NCBI GenBank assembly: GCA_947384055.1
Contig: CANDFO010000001.1
Location: 1 to 64,000 of the forward strand
Length of the DNA: 64,000 nucleotides
Direction: 5' to 3'
From: an uncultured Flavonifractor sp.
GTDB lineage: Bacteria; Bacillota; Clostridia; Oscillospirales; Oscillospiraceae
Shown here: piece by piece, positions 15,831 to 24,356 of the stretch
Layout of the letters: each line of letters starts with the position of its first letter
How positions within the stretch are numbered: the first letter of the stretch is position 1
Made by a program: the position numbers and the translations under genes
Notes under the pieces: generated by a model
Seen by the model: the letters and a program-made list of their open reading frames with translations, nothing else
What the model was told of the DNA's origin: nothing
The model's database searches: none

Positions 15831-17648
15831 TCATTCAATCTCGTATTCCTTCAATTTGCCATAGAAAACCGTTTTGGAGAGCCCCAGCTCCTCCCTGGCC
15901 CGGCGCCGGCTGCCGCCGCACTGGGCCAGCGTCCGGCGGATAATTTTGGCTTCCTCCTGCTTCAGCTGCTCCCGCAGTGTCAGACGCAGAGGAGTTTCTT
16001 CCAGGTTGATGTGTTCAGCGTAGATAATGTCGGATTCCGACAGGGCCACGGCGCTCTCCAGCACATTTTCCAGCTCCCGGATGTTCCCTGGCCAGCCGTA
16101 GGCCAGCAGCTTGCTGAAAGCCTCTCCGGACAGGCTTTTGGGAGTCATTCCATATTTCTTGGGTATGGTCTCCATCAGGTGGTCAATGAGAAAGTACAGG
16201 TCCTCCTGACACTCCCGCAGGGCGGGCAGCTCCAGGGAAAAAGCGCTCAGCCGGTAGTACAGGTCCTGCCGGAAGCGCCCGGCGGCCACCTCCGCCTTTA
16301 GATTGCGGTTGGTCGCGGCCAGAATGCGCACATCCACAGGGATAGGTTTGGTGGACCCTACCCGGCAGATCACCTTATTCTGAATGGCGCTCAGGAGCTT
16401 GGCCTGGATATTCAGGGGAATTTCCCCGATCTCATCCAGAAAGATGGTGCCCTTATTCGCCGCCTCAAAAAAACCGGCCTTGCCCTTGGGGTCCGCCCCG
16501 GTAAACGCACCCCCCACATAGCCGAACATCTCGCTCTCGAAAAGGGTGGCCGCCACGGTGGAACAGTCCACCGTCACAAAGGGCCCTTTCCGAGGCTGCG
16601 CCTGCCGGAACGCCTGAGCCATAAAGGACTTGCCGGTGCCGCTCTCCCCGGTAATGAGTACATTGCAGTCCAGCTGGGAGAGCTTATAGGCGTGGTGCCG
16701 CACCGGGGCGGTGGCGGCTCCGCCGCCGAAAAGAACGCTGAACGCCCCCTCATCCGGGCGGGCGTTCTGTTCACTCTCCCGGTATTTGCGCTCGGCGGTT
16801 TTGATGGCGTCGTTGCGCTCCTGAATCGTCATGTGGATATCCTCAATATTGCGGAACTTCACAATGACGCTCTTGAGCTGGCCGTCCTTTCCCTTTACCG
16901 GAAGAATGGAGGCCACCAGGTCGTAGCCGTTGATAGCATAGGAGGCGTCCGCCAGCTGCGCCGTCTGTCCGGTCATCACCCGCTCCAGGTCCTGCTCAAA
17001 CTGCTTTCCCTCAAAAAATTCCCGAAAGTGGAACCCCACCACCTTCACCTCGAAACCGGGGCATTTGGCGGTATAGGGACCGCCCCGCAGCAGATTGCCG
17101 ATGCCCTCCTTCCGGGCAGAATAGCCCTTTTCCTGCCAGAATTTCACCTTTCCGGTTTTTCCGTCCAGAATCACCATCTGGCCGATGCTGAGAAAGTAGC
17201 CGATGATATAGGCGCTCTCTCCAACGGTCACTGCTGCTGTCCGGCTGCCGATGGAGACCTGAACGGGGATATCCCCGAGGACGACAGTCTCCAGCTCCAG
17301 AAGCCGACTGTCGCCTTTGGGATAAAATTTATAGACGGGCCGGCTGCCCGGCGTGTCAAAGGCGCCGACCGCAGCGAGCCGGCTGCCGGGCCGGAGCTTT
17401 TTCTCGCGGATGTTCAGCCGTTCCAAGTCAGCGGGGGTCAGACCGCCGTCATCAGTCCCCACAGAGGTATCGGCGATGGCTACAATATCTCCCGGCTCCA
17501 GCTGTCCGGGGCCGTGGGAGTCCTGGCTGTGGCTGAACAGCCCGAAATACCGCTTGGCCTGCTGATTGATATTCGTAATTATGCCGTCCCGGTCAAGTAT
17601 AAACATGGCGTGGGATGACGCATCCATGATGCTTTGCAGCACATCCAA
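15831..17648 (-). CDS. Sigma-54-dependent enhancer-binding transcriptional regulator with PAS domain
   Basis: Activator that hydrolyses ATP to open sigma-54 promoters, 605 residues. The N-terminus (residues 1-40) is the start of a PAS-type sensor (AMFILDRDGIITNINQQA), and a second PAS-like region lies near 220-290. The AAA+ domain is complete: Walker A GESGTGKS near residue 333, the sigma-54-contacting loop GAFTGA near 380 and Walker B TIFLDEIGEIP. A C-terminal Fis-type helix-turn-helix ends the protein (SRRRAREELGLSKTVFYGKLKEY). There is no receiver domain, so it likely senses a small molecule rather than a kinase. It is immediately upstream of a sigma-54 promoter for dapF, its most likely target. 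Confidence 0.93.
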   Translation of the reverse strand: MDVLQSIMDASSHAMFILDRDGIITNINQQAKRYFGLFSHSQDSHGPGQLEPGDIVAIADTSVGTDDGGLTPADLERLNIREKKLRPGSRLAAVGAFDTPGSRPVYKFYPKGDSRLLELETVVLGDIPVQVSIGSRTAAVTVGESAYIIGYFLSIGQMVILDGKTGKVKFWQEKGYSARKEGIGNLLRGGPYTAKCPGFEVKVVGFHFREFFEGKQFEQDLERVMTGQTAQLADASYAINGYDLVASILPVKGKDGQLKSVIVKFRNIEDIHMTIQERNDAIKTAERKYRESEQNARPDEGAFSVLFGGGAATAPVRHHAYKLSQLDCNVLITGESGTGKSFMAQAFRQAQPRKGPFVTVDCSTVAATLFESEMFGYVGGAFTGADPKGKAGFFEAANKGTIFLDEIGEIPLNIQAKLLSAIQNKVICRVGSTKPIPVDVRILAATNRNLKAEVAAGRFRQDLYYRLSAFSLELPALRECQEDLYFLIDHLMETIPKKYGMTPKSLSGEAFSKLLAYGWPGNIRELENVLESAVALSESDIIYAEHINLEETPLRLTLREQLKQEEAKIIRRTLAQCGGSRRRAREELGLSKTVFYGKLKEYEIE

Positions 17649-17736
17649 TGCCCTGATGCTCCTTTCCCAATCCCGGGCGGGGCGGCCCCTCTGACTGACC
17701 GGCCGCGCGATTCATGGCTGCGTATCTTACGTCCAT

Positions 17737-17765
17737 ATTCTACGCCTTTTTTTTCGTCATTGCAA
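17737..17765 (-). promoter_or_regulatory. Sigma-A promoter of the sigma-54 regulator gene
   Basis: Minus strand TTGCAA, 17-base spacer, TAGAAT, about 85 bases upstream of the regulator start. Two mismatches in all from consensus beyond the core bases; plausible rather than certain. Confidence 0.6.
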
Positions 17766-17848
17766 TGGGAAACAGCTGTGATTTAAAACTTTTTTATAGA
17801 AAATGCGTCGAAATTTCTATATTATCCAAATAGAAGGAGATAATTTGT

Positions 17849-17932
17849 ATGTATATTACTGTTCTGGTAAAAATACCATATCGCCAGCGCGTGCGCCGGG
17901 ACCCTGTCCCATTTTGCAGCCAAATCACCTGA
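17849..17932 (+). CDS. Possible 27-codon small ORF
   Basis: ATG with AAGGAG 9 bases upstream, reading MYITVLVKIPYRQRVRRD then seven further residues and TGA. The first nine residues are hydrophobic and the middle is strongly basic. A perfect hairpin (17927-17957) begins over the stop codon. No clear promoter was found upstream although the region is AT-rich. It could be a real short peptide, a leader, or chance. The rest of the 450-base gap between the two minus-strand genes holds only this ORF, its hairpin, the regulator promoter and the terminator at 18033. Confidence 0.35.
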   Translation: MYITVLVKIPYRQRVRRDPVPFCSQIT

Positions 17933-17957
17933 AAAGAGTCGCGAGTCCTTTTCAGGT
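17927..17957 (+). terminator. Hairpin overlapping the small ORF stop
   Basis: ACCTGAAAAG / CTTTTCAGGT, 10-bp perfect arms with an 11-base loop. The right arm and following bases (CTTTTCAGGTATC) are the same as those of the hairpin at 191-220, suggesting a recurring genomic hairpin type. Confidence 0.6.
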
Positions 17958-18032
17958 ATCCGGTCTGAAAGCCTGGACAGGCGGTCTGTTCCAATACGGC
18001 GATATGGCCGCATGTGTTTGGCGTACTGTACA

Positions 18033-18066
18033 GGGGGAGTACCGGCACATCAGCCGGTACTCCCCC
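18033..18066 (-). terminator. Hairpin after the 145-residue protein gene
   Basis: Perfect 14-bp arms GGGGGAGTACCGGC / GCCGGTACTCCCCC with a 6-base loop, about 33 bases beyond the stop of the minus-strand gene. No T tract follows, so terminator strength is uncertain. Confidence 0.6.
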
Positions 18067-18098
18067 TCCTATACCATACCCTTTTTGCCTGCGGTTCT

Positions 18099-18536
18099 TT
18101 AAAACTGCTCCCGCTCGGTGTTTTCCGCCAGCATTTTCTTAACGATTTCAGCGGGGTAAGACAACAGACGGCCATATTCAACCGCCAGCTGTGTACGGTT
18201 GCCGCCGAAATAAGCCCGTTCAGACAGCAAGCTCTCCTTGCGCTCCTTCAGACGCAGGTACTGCTCCAGAATGTGGTCCTCCAGGTAGAAAAGGATATTG
18301 TGCTTTCCTTTGTTCATAGAGAGGGGAAACAGGTCTGTCAGCAGGGGCATGTCCTCTATGTAGAGCTTTGTGCCATATCTCCGGCAGGCGTCCTGGGCAA
18401 AAGGGAGCAGGGCGTCCCGCTGTTCCGGTCCATCCAGGGGCCGGCTGAGCGCCAGGCGTTTCACGCCCGTCCACAGCATTTCGTTGAGATAGTCGATGAC
18501 ACCGCAATGGTAAGAATAGGAATCCAGATTCTGCAT
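18099..18536 (-). CDS. Conserved-looking protein of unknown function
   Basis: A soluble protein of 145 residues that I do not recognise. It is mixed alpha/beta in appearance, with a long charged helix near residues 95-115 (LEQYLRLKERKESLLSERAYF) and no signal peptide or membrane segment. The start was moved to the second ATG because AGGAGG lies 8 bases before it and only 2 bases before the first. It has codon use like its neighbours and a good ribosome binding site, so it is probably a real gene. It stands alone between two hairpin-rich gaps, and context gives no functional hint. Confidence 0.7.
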   Translation of the reverse strand: MQNLDSYSYHCGVIDYLNEMLWTGVKRLALSRPLDGPEQRDALLPFAQDACRRYGTKLYIEDMPLLTDLFPLSMNKGKHNILFYLEDHILEQYLRLKERKESLLSERAYFGGNRTQLAVEYGRLLSYPAEIVKKMLAENTEREQF

Positions 18537-18695
18537 ACCCATAGCCTCCTGTCTTGTCCACCCTATTGTACCTCATCTATGCCTTGGAATCAATAAGGAA
18601 AAAGCCGGAAGGCGGGGAAGGTTTGTCGAAGCCGGCCTGCAAACTTTTTAATGGAGGATATGCGGCTTGCCGTGGCGCCGGGCTGCGTTCCCACC

Positions 18696-18758
18696 GTCGA
18701 AAAAAGCTGCGCCTTGTTCGACAGGCTCAGGCCCTGCGCGGAACTTCCGCGCAGGGCC
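18696..18758. repeat. Two-hairpin intergenic repeat module
   Basis: GTCGAA...TTCGAC (18696-18722) followed by GGCCCTGCGCGG / CCGCGCAGGGCC (18730-18758). The same arrangement, with TTCGACAGGCT identical over 11 bases, occurs at 13128-13197. The rest of the gap 18537-18829 shows no gene. Confidence 0.7.
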
Positions 18759-18829
18759 TTGAAGAGGCGGTACGCAGGCCCGCCGCTCTGTGCGGTCCGG
18801 AGCTGCGCGCCCCGCGTCAAAGCGGGCAG

Positions 18830-20134
18830 TTACCGCCAGGGGAGCCAGCTGCCGCTGTCCCGGCTGTCCAGCAGCTCCAGGGCGGCGCACAGCAGCTCGG
18901 CGGCCTCTCCTCGGTTCAGGGTATTCTCCAGCAGAAGCGTGCCGTCAGTACCGGCCCGCAGCAGTCCGCAGGTGGCCAGGTTTGCCGCCGATTGACTGGC
19001 CCAGACCGGCGTTGTCTCCGCGTAGAGGGTTTCGCTTACATCGGTGACTTGAAGCGCCCGGTCCAGCAGCACCGCGGCCTCGGCCCGGGTGATAGCGGAA
19101 TCGGCCTGGAACACCACCCGGCCCGCCTGGTCCCGGCTGCCCAGCACCAGCCCGGCTTTCAGCGCGGCGGAGGCATAGGGCTTTGCCCATGCGGGAATCT
19201 CTCCATCGTCGGCAAAGCCGGTGCGGGTAACGCCTTCCAGCGCGTCCACCTTTACTGCGGCCATAGCCATCGTTACGAATTCTCCCCGGGTAACAGGGGT
19301 ATCAGGAGAGAAGAAATACTGTTCTCCCACCTGCTCACCCACAAAAATCCCGTCAGCCGCCAGACGGACAGCCGCCTTATGGGCCGGGTGCCCCTCCATA
19401 TCCGCGTAAGTGACCTTGGTATCGGCCTTTTCAATCCGGAGCTTCACCTTGGCGGGGTTGGAGGTGTTGCCCACCGCATCCACCGCCACATAGGTGAAGG
19501 AATCCTTGCCGGTCTTGTTCTCGTAGGGGGTATACACAAATGTGCCGCTGCCATCCTCGTCCAGGGCCACCGTACCGCGGGCGGGCTTGTCCAGCAGATG
19601 AAATGTCAGCAGGTCCCCTTCCGGGTCCACAGCGGAGAGCTGGGCGGTGAGGGCCACATTTTTGTATGTGGACAGCTCCAGATTCTCCGCCACGGGAGCA
19701 CCGTTCTCCTGGGCCAGCAGGTAGAGACCCACCGTGGCGTCCGGCCCCTGGGAGCCGTCGTCAAAAACCGGCGTAAAAGAGAAAGACGCCTTTTGCGCAC
19801 CCGCCGCGGGGGTAAAGCGCAGACCGTCAACGGCGTACATACTCACCTGGTCGCCTTCAGACACGCTCTGCCCGCCCAGGCTCAGGCTTCCGGCGGCGGC
19901 GTCGGGCAGCCGGGAGATCACGATGGAGTCCAGCATGCCGCCCTCCTCCACCCGGAAGTCCGCAGTGGAGAACGTGATAGGCTCCTCTGCGGGTCCGTTT
20001 TTGGAAAAAGACGCCACGGCAGGGGCCGCCTCCTCCTGCGTAAACAGCAGGGCGGAGGCGGGCAGGGACAGGGACAGCGCCAGGACCGCCGTTCCGGTCA
20101 GGGCCAGGGTCCGGCGCAACAGATGATTTTTCAC
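18830..20134 (-). CDS. Secreted SLH-domain protein with Ig/cadherin-like region
   Basis: Cell-surface protein of 434 residues. Signal peptide at residues 1-28 (TLALTGTAVLALSLSLPASA). Residues about 50-235 resemble bacterial Ig/cadherin-like repeats (VDPEGDLLTFHLLDKPARGTV, FVYTPYENKTGKDSFTYVAVD). Three SLH repeats follow (about 245-425), with the typical ITRAEAAVLLDRAL; these bind secondary cell-wall polymer and hold the protein on the envelope. The start is GTG, 8 bases after AAGGAGG. The protein sequence ends two residues after SWLPW. A hairpin with 8-bp arms (20200-20234) lies upstream; no clear promoter was found. Confidence 0.88.
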   Translation of the reverse strand: MKNHLLRRTLALTGTAVLALSLSLPASALLFTQEEAAPAVASFSKNGPAEEPITFSTADFRVEEGGMLDSIVISRLPDAAAGSLSLGGQSVSEGDQVSMYAVDGLRFTPAAGAQKASFSFTPVFDDGSQGPDATVGLYLLAQENGAPVAENLELSTYKNVALTAQLSAVDPEGDLLTFHLLDKPARGTVALDEDGSGTFVYTPYENKTGKDSFTYVAVDAVGNTSNPAKVKLRIEKADTKVTYADMEGHPAHKAAVRLAADGIFVGEQVGEQYFFSPDTPVTRGEFVTMAMAAVKVDALEGVTRTGFADDGEIPAWAKPYASAALKAGLVLGSRDQAGRVVFQADSAITRAEAAVLLDRALQVTDVSETLYAETTPVWASQSAANLATCGLLRAGTDGTLLLENTLNRGEAAELLCAALELLDSRDSGSWLPWR

Positions 20135-20257
20135 GGGAATGACCTCCTTGTTTGGAAAAGACTGTGCCGTTAGTCTCTGCCAAGCGAAGGAGAATATGTA
20201 TGCGGAGCAATTTTTTTGGAGCCGTCCTCCGCATATGCCGAGATATAAAACAGGCGC

Positions 20258-21646
20258 TTATACCTCCGACGCCAGCTGGGTTACATCGTTAATCCACTTG
20301 CGGGAACGGAAGCGCCGCATACCGGTAAAAAATTTGAGCACCTGCTCCAGCTCAATGGACAGGTATACCCAAAAGATATCCAGCCGGAACACCAGCCCCA
20401 GCAGGGCCGACAGGGGCAGAGCAAAGCACCACATGGCTGTTACGTCGATAACGGTGGCGGCCCGCACATCCCCGCCGCCCCGGAGCACACCCACAATATT
20501 TGTGGTGTTGAAGGCGCGCAGGGCCATGGTAGCGCCAACAAAGGTCAGAATCAAGGTGGCAATGCGTCCGGCAGTCTCCGACAGGTGGAACATGGGGTAG
20601 AGCAGCCAGGGAAACAGGAACCAGGTGCACAGCAGCAAAATGATCCCGATTCCCAGCGCGCACAGCATGGCCAGGGTATTCAGGGCGGCTCCCACCTCAT
20701 AGACGGTGTCCTTCCGCCCCGCGCCGATCTCCCGGCCCACGATGATGGCGGTGGTGCCCGCCACGGCAAAAACCGCCACGGAACACAGGTCCTCAATGTT
20801 TCCGGCCAGAGCCCGGGCTGCCAAAATCTCCGTAGAGCCCTCCATATGTCCAAAAACCACCTTGTACAGGGAGGTGCCCAACCCCCACAGGGTCTCGTTG
20901 CACACCACGGGCGCGGAATAGTGGATAAATTTCCCCAGCAGCTCCCGGCCCGGCCGCAGCAAAGCGGTGAAATTCAACCGGAAACGCCGATTGGTCAGGG
21001 CGTAGGCCGACATAATGGCGAACTCCAGAACGCGGGAAAGCAGGGTAGCCGTGGCTGCCCCCGCCACACCCATGGCCGGGGCACCCAGGTTGCCAAAAAT
21101 AAATACCCAATTCAGGAACGTGTTGGCGCACATGGAGCAGGAGAAGATGATGGTGCCCAGCTTGGGATTTGCCATCGCCCGGTGTGCGCCCACATAGATG
21201 GCCGTGACGCTGTTGAAGAGATAGGAGAAGCCCACAATGCGGGCATATTCCGCGGCCAGAGGCACCAGGTCCTGGTTGTCGGTGAGCAGGCCCATCAGCG
21301 GAACGGGAAACAGGTACATAACCGCGGCAAACACCGCCGCCACCGCGCCGGCCAGATAGAGGCCCAGACCAATTACCCGGTTGATGGACTCGGTGTCCTC
21401 CTTGCCCCAGAACTGGCTGATGAGCACCGAGGAGCCACTCTGAAAACCGAAAATTGCAAGCTGTACCACAAATACGGGGATATTGGCCACCAGCACAGCG
21501 GCCAGGGGCGCCTCCCCCATCAGTCCCACCATAAATGTATCGATCAGCCCCAGCAGCGTGGTGGTGAGATTTTGCAGCAGAATCGGCAGGGCCAGAAGTA
21601 CCACCTCGCGGTAGAATTTGTTTCCCCGCTTCATGTAAGAGAACAA
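20258..21646 (-). CDS. MATE family efflux transporter
   Basis: Polytopic membrane antiporter of 462 residues with twelve predicted helices in two bundles. The N-terminal half begins YREVVLLALPILLQNLTTTLLGLIDTFMVG, the family signature, and the second half repeats the fold from about residue 240. MATE proteins export cationic drugs or metabolites using Na+ or H+ gradients; the substrate here is unknown. It starts 4 bases after the cysteine desulfurase stop and is co-transcribed with it, which is a frequent association in clostridia without a known meaning. Confidence 0.92.
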   Translation of the reverse strand: MFSYMKRGNKFYREVVLLALPILLQNLTTTLLGLIDTFMVGLMGEAPLAAVLVANIPVFVVQLAIFGFQSGSSVLISQFWGKEDTESINRVIGLGLYLAGAVAAVFAAVMYLFPVPLMGLLTDNQDLVPLAAEYARIVGFSYLFNSVTAIYVGAHRAMANPKLGTIIFSCSMCANTFLNWVFIFGNLGAPAMGVAGAATATLLSRVLEFAIMSAYALTNRRFRLNFTALLRPGRELLGKFIHYSAPVVCNETLWGLGTSLYKVVFGHMEGSTEILAARALAGNIEDLCSVAVFAVAGTTAIIVGREIGAGRKDTVYEVGAALNTLAMLCALGIGIILLLCTWFLFPWLLYPMFHLSETAGRIATLILTFVGATMALRAFNTTNIVGVLRGGGDVRAATVIDVTAMWCFALPLSALLGLVFRLDIFWVYLSIELEQVLKFFTGMRRFRSRKWINDVTQLASEV

Positions 21647-21650
21647 CTGA

Positions 21651-22775
21651 TCACCTCATTGCAACACGTGTTCTGGTTATGTGGAGCAGCCCCGCTGTCA
21701 GCGCGTCCACATCCGCCCGGGTGTTTTCCGGGGAAAAGGACACCCGCAGTACGCCCATCAGGGTACGCTTGGGCAGTCCCAGAGTGGCAAAGACGTGGCT
21801 GGGCTTTCCCCTGTGGCAGGCGGAACCGGCGGAGACATAAATTCCCCGGTCGCTTAAATCCCGCACCAGCATCTCGCTGGGGTAGCCGGGCAGGGAGACG
21901 GCGCAGATATGGGGTGCGTCGCCCGGACTGATGATCTCCAGACCCGGAACCGCAGAGAGCGATTCCAGTGCGTATTTTTTTATTTCGGATATACGGTCCG
22001 GCCAAGATACCTCCCAGCTGCGGCAGGCTGCGGCAAAGGCGGCAATCTGGGCGGTGGCCTCCGTACCCGGACGCTGGCCCGCCTCCTGCCCGCCCCCCAT
22101 CAGGAGAGGCGGCAGGTGTAGGCCCCGGCGGATGTACTGTGCGCCGATGCCTTTGGGCGCACCGATCTTGTGGCCGCTGATGGTCAACAGGTCCACACCC
22201 AGGTCCCTGGGACGGAAAGGAACCTTTAAAAACGCCTGCACTGCGTCGGTGTGGAGAAGGGCAGGGCAGCCTGTCCGCCGGATGGCCCGGGCCGCTTCCT
22301 CCACCGGCTGGAGGGTGCCCAGCTCATTGTTGACCAGCATCAGAGATACCAACACGGTGTCCTTCCGCAGGGCGGCCTCCAGCGCTCCGGAGCTGATATG
22401 CCCGGAACGGTCGGGCATCAGACGCGTAACTTCACAGCCCTGGGCCTCCAGGACCTTCATTTGCTCCAGCACAGCGGAGTGCTCAATGGCAGAGGTAACA
22501 ATATGCCTTCCGCGCCGTCTGCCGTACTCCGCCGCGGCGCGGACAGACCAGTTGTCCCCCTCCGTGCCGCAGGAGATAAAATAGAGCTCTTCCGGTTCAC
22601 AGCCCAGCGCATCAGAGACGGCGGCCCGGTCTTCCCGCAGGCGGGCGGCAGCGGCCTGTCCCGGCTTATAGCCGGAAGAGGGATTGCCCCAGCCCTCCGT
22701 CATTACCGCAAGAGCGGCCTGCGCGGCCTGCGGGCACACCCGTGTGGTGGCGGCGTTATCCAAATAGACGGTCAT
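21651..22775 (-). CDS. Cysteine desulfurase, NifS/IscS-like
   Basis: PLP-dependent enzyme that takes sulfur from cysteine for Fe-S clusters or thiolation; 374 residues. Starts VYLDNAATTRVCP (motif at residues 5-11). The PLP lysine is in SGHKIGAPKG near 195, and the persulfide-forming Cys is in VSAGSACHRGKPSH near 320. The start was set at the ATG with GGGGAGGTG upstream; an in-frame extension of 24 codons lacks a binding site. There is no iscU or thiI next to it. Transcribed from its own promoter together with the MATE gene. Confidence 0.93.
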   Translation of the reverse strand: MTVYLDNAATTRVCPQAAQAALAVMTEGWGNPSSGYKPGQAAAARLREDRAAVSDALGCEPEELYFISCGTEGDNWSVRAAAEYGRRRGRHIVTSAIEHSAVLEQMKVLEAQGCEVTRLMPDRSGHISSGALEAALRKDTVLVSLMLVNNELGTLQPVEEAARAIRRTGCPALLHTDAVQAFLKVPFRPRDLGVDLLTISGHKIGAPKGIGAQYIRRGLHLPPLLMGGGQEAGQRPGTEATAQIAAFAAACRSWEVSWPDRISEIKKYALESLSAVPGLEIISPGDAPHICAVSLPGYPSEMLVRDLSDRGIYVSAGSACHRGKPSHVFATLGLPKRTLMGVLRVSFSPENTRADVDALTAGLLHITRTRVAMR

Positions 22776-22818
22776 GTTGTGCACCTCCCCGCTGTCTTGC
22801 ACGCCGGCAAGTTTGCTT

Positions 22819-22847
22819 ATTGTATCGCCAAACCCTATGAAAGTCAA
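22819..22847 (-). promoter_or_regulatory. Sigma-A promoter of the desulfurase-MATE operon
   Basis: Minus strand TTGACT, 17-base spacer, TACAAT, about 44 bases upstream of the desulfurase start codon. Confidence 0.88.
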
Positions 22848-22861
22848 GGGCGGCCATTATT

Positions 22862-22888
22862 AGGGAGTGTCCTACCGCGCATTTTATA
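22862..22888. repeat. Copy of the MITE-end sequence
   Basis: 27 bases starting AGGGAGTGTCCTACCGCGC, repeated exactly in at least the first 26 bases at 26876-26902. It marks the left edge of the low-GC accessory island. The following bases to 23232 contain no convincing gene; only the beginning of the decayed IS21 region. Confidence 0.8.
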
Positions 22889-23232
22889 TCGGTACTGTGG
22901 TAGAATCTTGCTCTAAGAAACTGCGCTGTGTGGTCTGTTCACTTACTGTCCGGCCATTGGCGGCTGGTTTGTTGCGTTCTGGCGAAAATTTCTCTCTAAT
23001 ACCTACAAACGCGCAAAAAGCAAAATGGACATTGATTTGCGTAAACTTCCCCTCATTATCTACAAAACCACACGAGCCGGAATAGGCGGGAATTTTCCGA
23101 AATTTAGTGGCGGAGGAGGAGGAAAAAAGATAGACTCCCAAGAGTGCAGAAAAGACGCCCAGGAAGGGAGTCAGGAAATGAAAGGAGCACAATGGATGGA
23201 CATCCGAAGCGACAGGCAAAAAGGGATGAGCT

Positions 23233-24020
23233 ATGGTGGAGCATGGAAAGAAGTACCACATAGACCCGCGGACAGCAAAGCGGTATGCAGAGTCACCACA
23301 GAAGCCGGAGTACAGGTTGAGCGAGCCCAGGCCGACAAAGATGGATCTGTACAAGCAGATTGTGGACGAATGGCTGGAGGAGGCGCCGTACTCGGCGCTG
23401 CGGATACTGGAAAAGCTGCGGGAGAAGGGGTTCAACGATACGGTGCCATCAGAACGCGTTTGGGTACTTTGGGGGATATCCGGAGGAGATTGTGTATGAC
23501 AATATGAAGCAGGTAGTTATTAAACGGCTGTTAAAGCGGGAGGACTCCACACTGAACCGGCAGTTTGAGGACTTTGCGGGCTTCTACGGGTTCAAATCCA
23601 TTCTATGCCGGCCATACCGGGGCCAGACGAAGGGGAAAGTGGAGCGGACAGTGCAGTTTGTCAGAGATAATTTCATAGTGGGGATCAGATACAACAGCCT
23701 TGCGGACCTGAACGGACAGGCCCTGGCCTGGTGTAACAAGGTCAATGGGAAAGTCCACGCCACCACCAACGAAATTCCATTCGAAAGATTGAAGAAAGAG
23801 GGACTAAGCTCTCTTACCTGTGAGTACATCATCGACAAGATCAACCTGAGGCGGGTACAAAAAGACTGCCTCATCTTGTACGCCAGCAGGTCAAGAAAAA
23901 CCGAATCACTGCACCGTCATCAATATCAAAGGAGAGTCTTACCGCCTGAAGGAACGCAAGGAATTTATGCGCCGGAAACAGCAGGTTGTGAACACTCTTT
24001 TCGAGCAAGGCAACAGCTGA
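23233..24020 (+). pseudogene. IS21-family transposase (IstA) remnant
   Basis: Decayed transposase in three frames. The first part (23233-23460) reads KKYHIDPRTAKRYAESP, like the N-terminal DNA-binding half of IstA. The frame then shifts and the middle continues YPEEIVYDNMKQVVIK and FYGFKSILCRPYRGQTKGKVER, which includes the second Asp and the catalytic Glu of the DDE domain. The segment that should hold the first Asp is missing, so about 100 codons are deleted. Near 23890 another frameshift moves the tail into the third frame (RLKERKEFMRRKQQVVN) to a TGA at 24018-24020. No istB partner is present. The element is inactive. Confidence 0.8.
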
Positions 24021-24076
24021 TTTTGTTACTCCCCTCCCGAAAAACGACAAAATTTCTTCGGCGTTTTCTTACAATT

Positions 24077-24356
24077 TCAAATCGGCGTTGACAGTACCGC
24101 CGTGAACATCTCATCAGGAATAATGGCCTCATGGGTGTCGGTGTAGAGATACCGATCCATGAGGCCATCGCTTTCTATTTGAAATGCGCCCCTGCTGATT
24201 GTTTTCTGGAGCAATACCCGCCCAGTATATCTTTCGTTAGAGAGCAGTTTCTCGATTGCTTCCCGATTCCATTTGGGCCTGCCAGTGGGGGAGGGGATAC
24301 CCTGCTGCTCCAGCCCAGTAGCGATCTCCCCCAGACTGTCACCGGCAAGGCATTGC
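24077..24356 (-). pseudogene. Large serine recombinase fragment
   Basis: An open segment on the minus strand without a start codon reads SLGEIATGLEQQGIPSPTGRPKWN, then IEKLLSNERYTGRVLLQKT and DTHEAIIPDEMF. These are the Recombinase-domain sequences found in the middle of large serine recombinases of clostridial mobile elements. The catalytic N-terminal resolvase domain and the zinc/coiled-coil C-terminus are missing. The left end is a TGA soon after the match, and the right end stops exactly where the Uma2-like gene begins. Confidence 0.75.

Noticed and set aside
17803..18102. 99-codon plus-strand ORF overlapping the small ORF at 17849
   Set aside because: No ribosome binding site; it reads through two perfect hairpins, and its composition does not look coding.
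23233..24020. Active IS21-family insertion sequence
   Set aside because: At least two frameshifts, loss of the first catalytic Asp region, and no istB gene.
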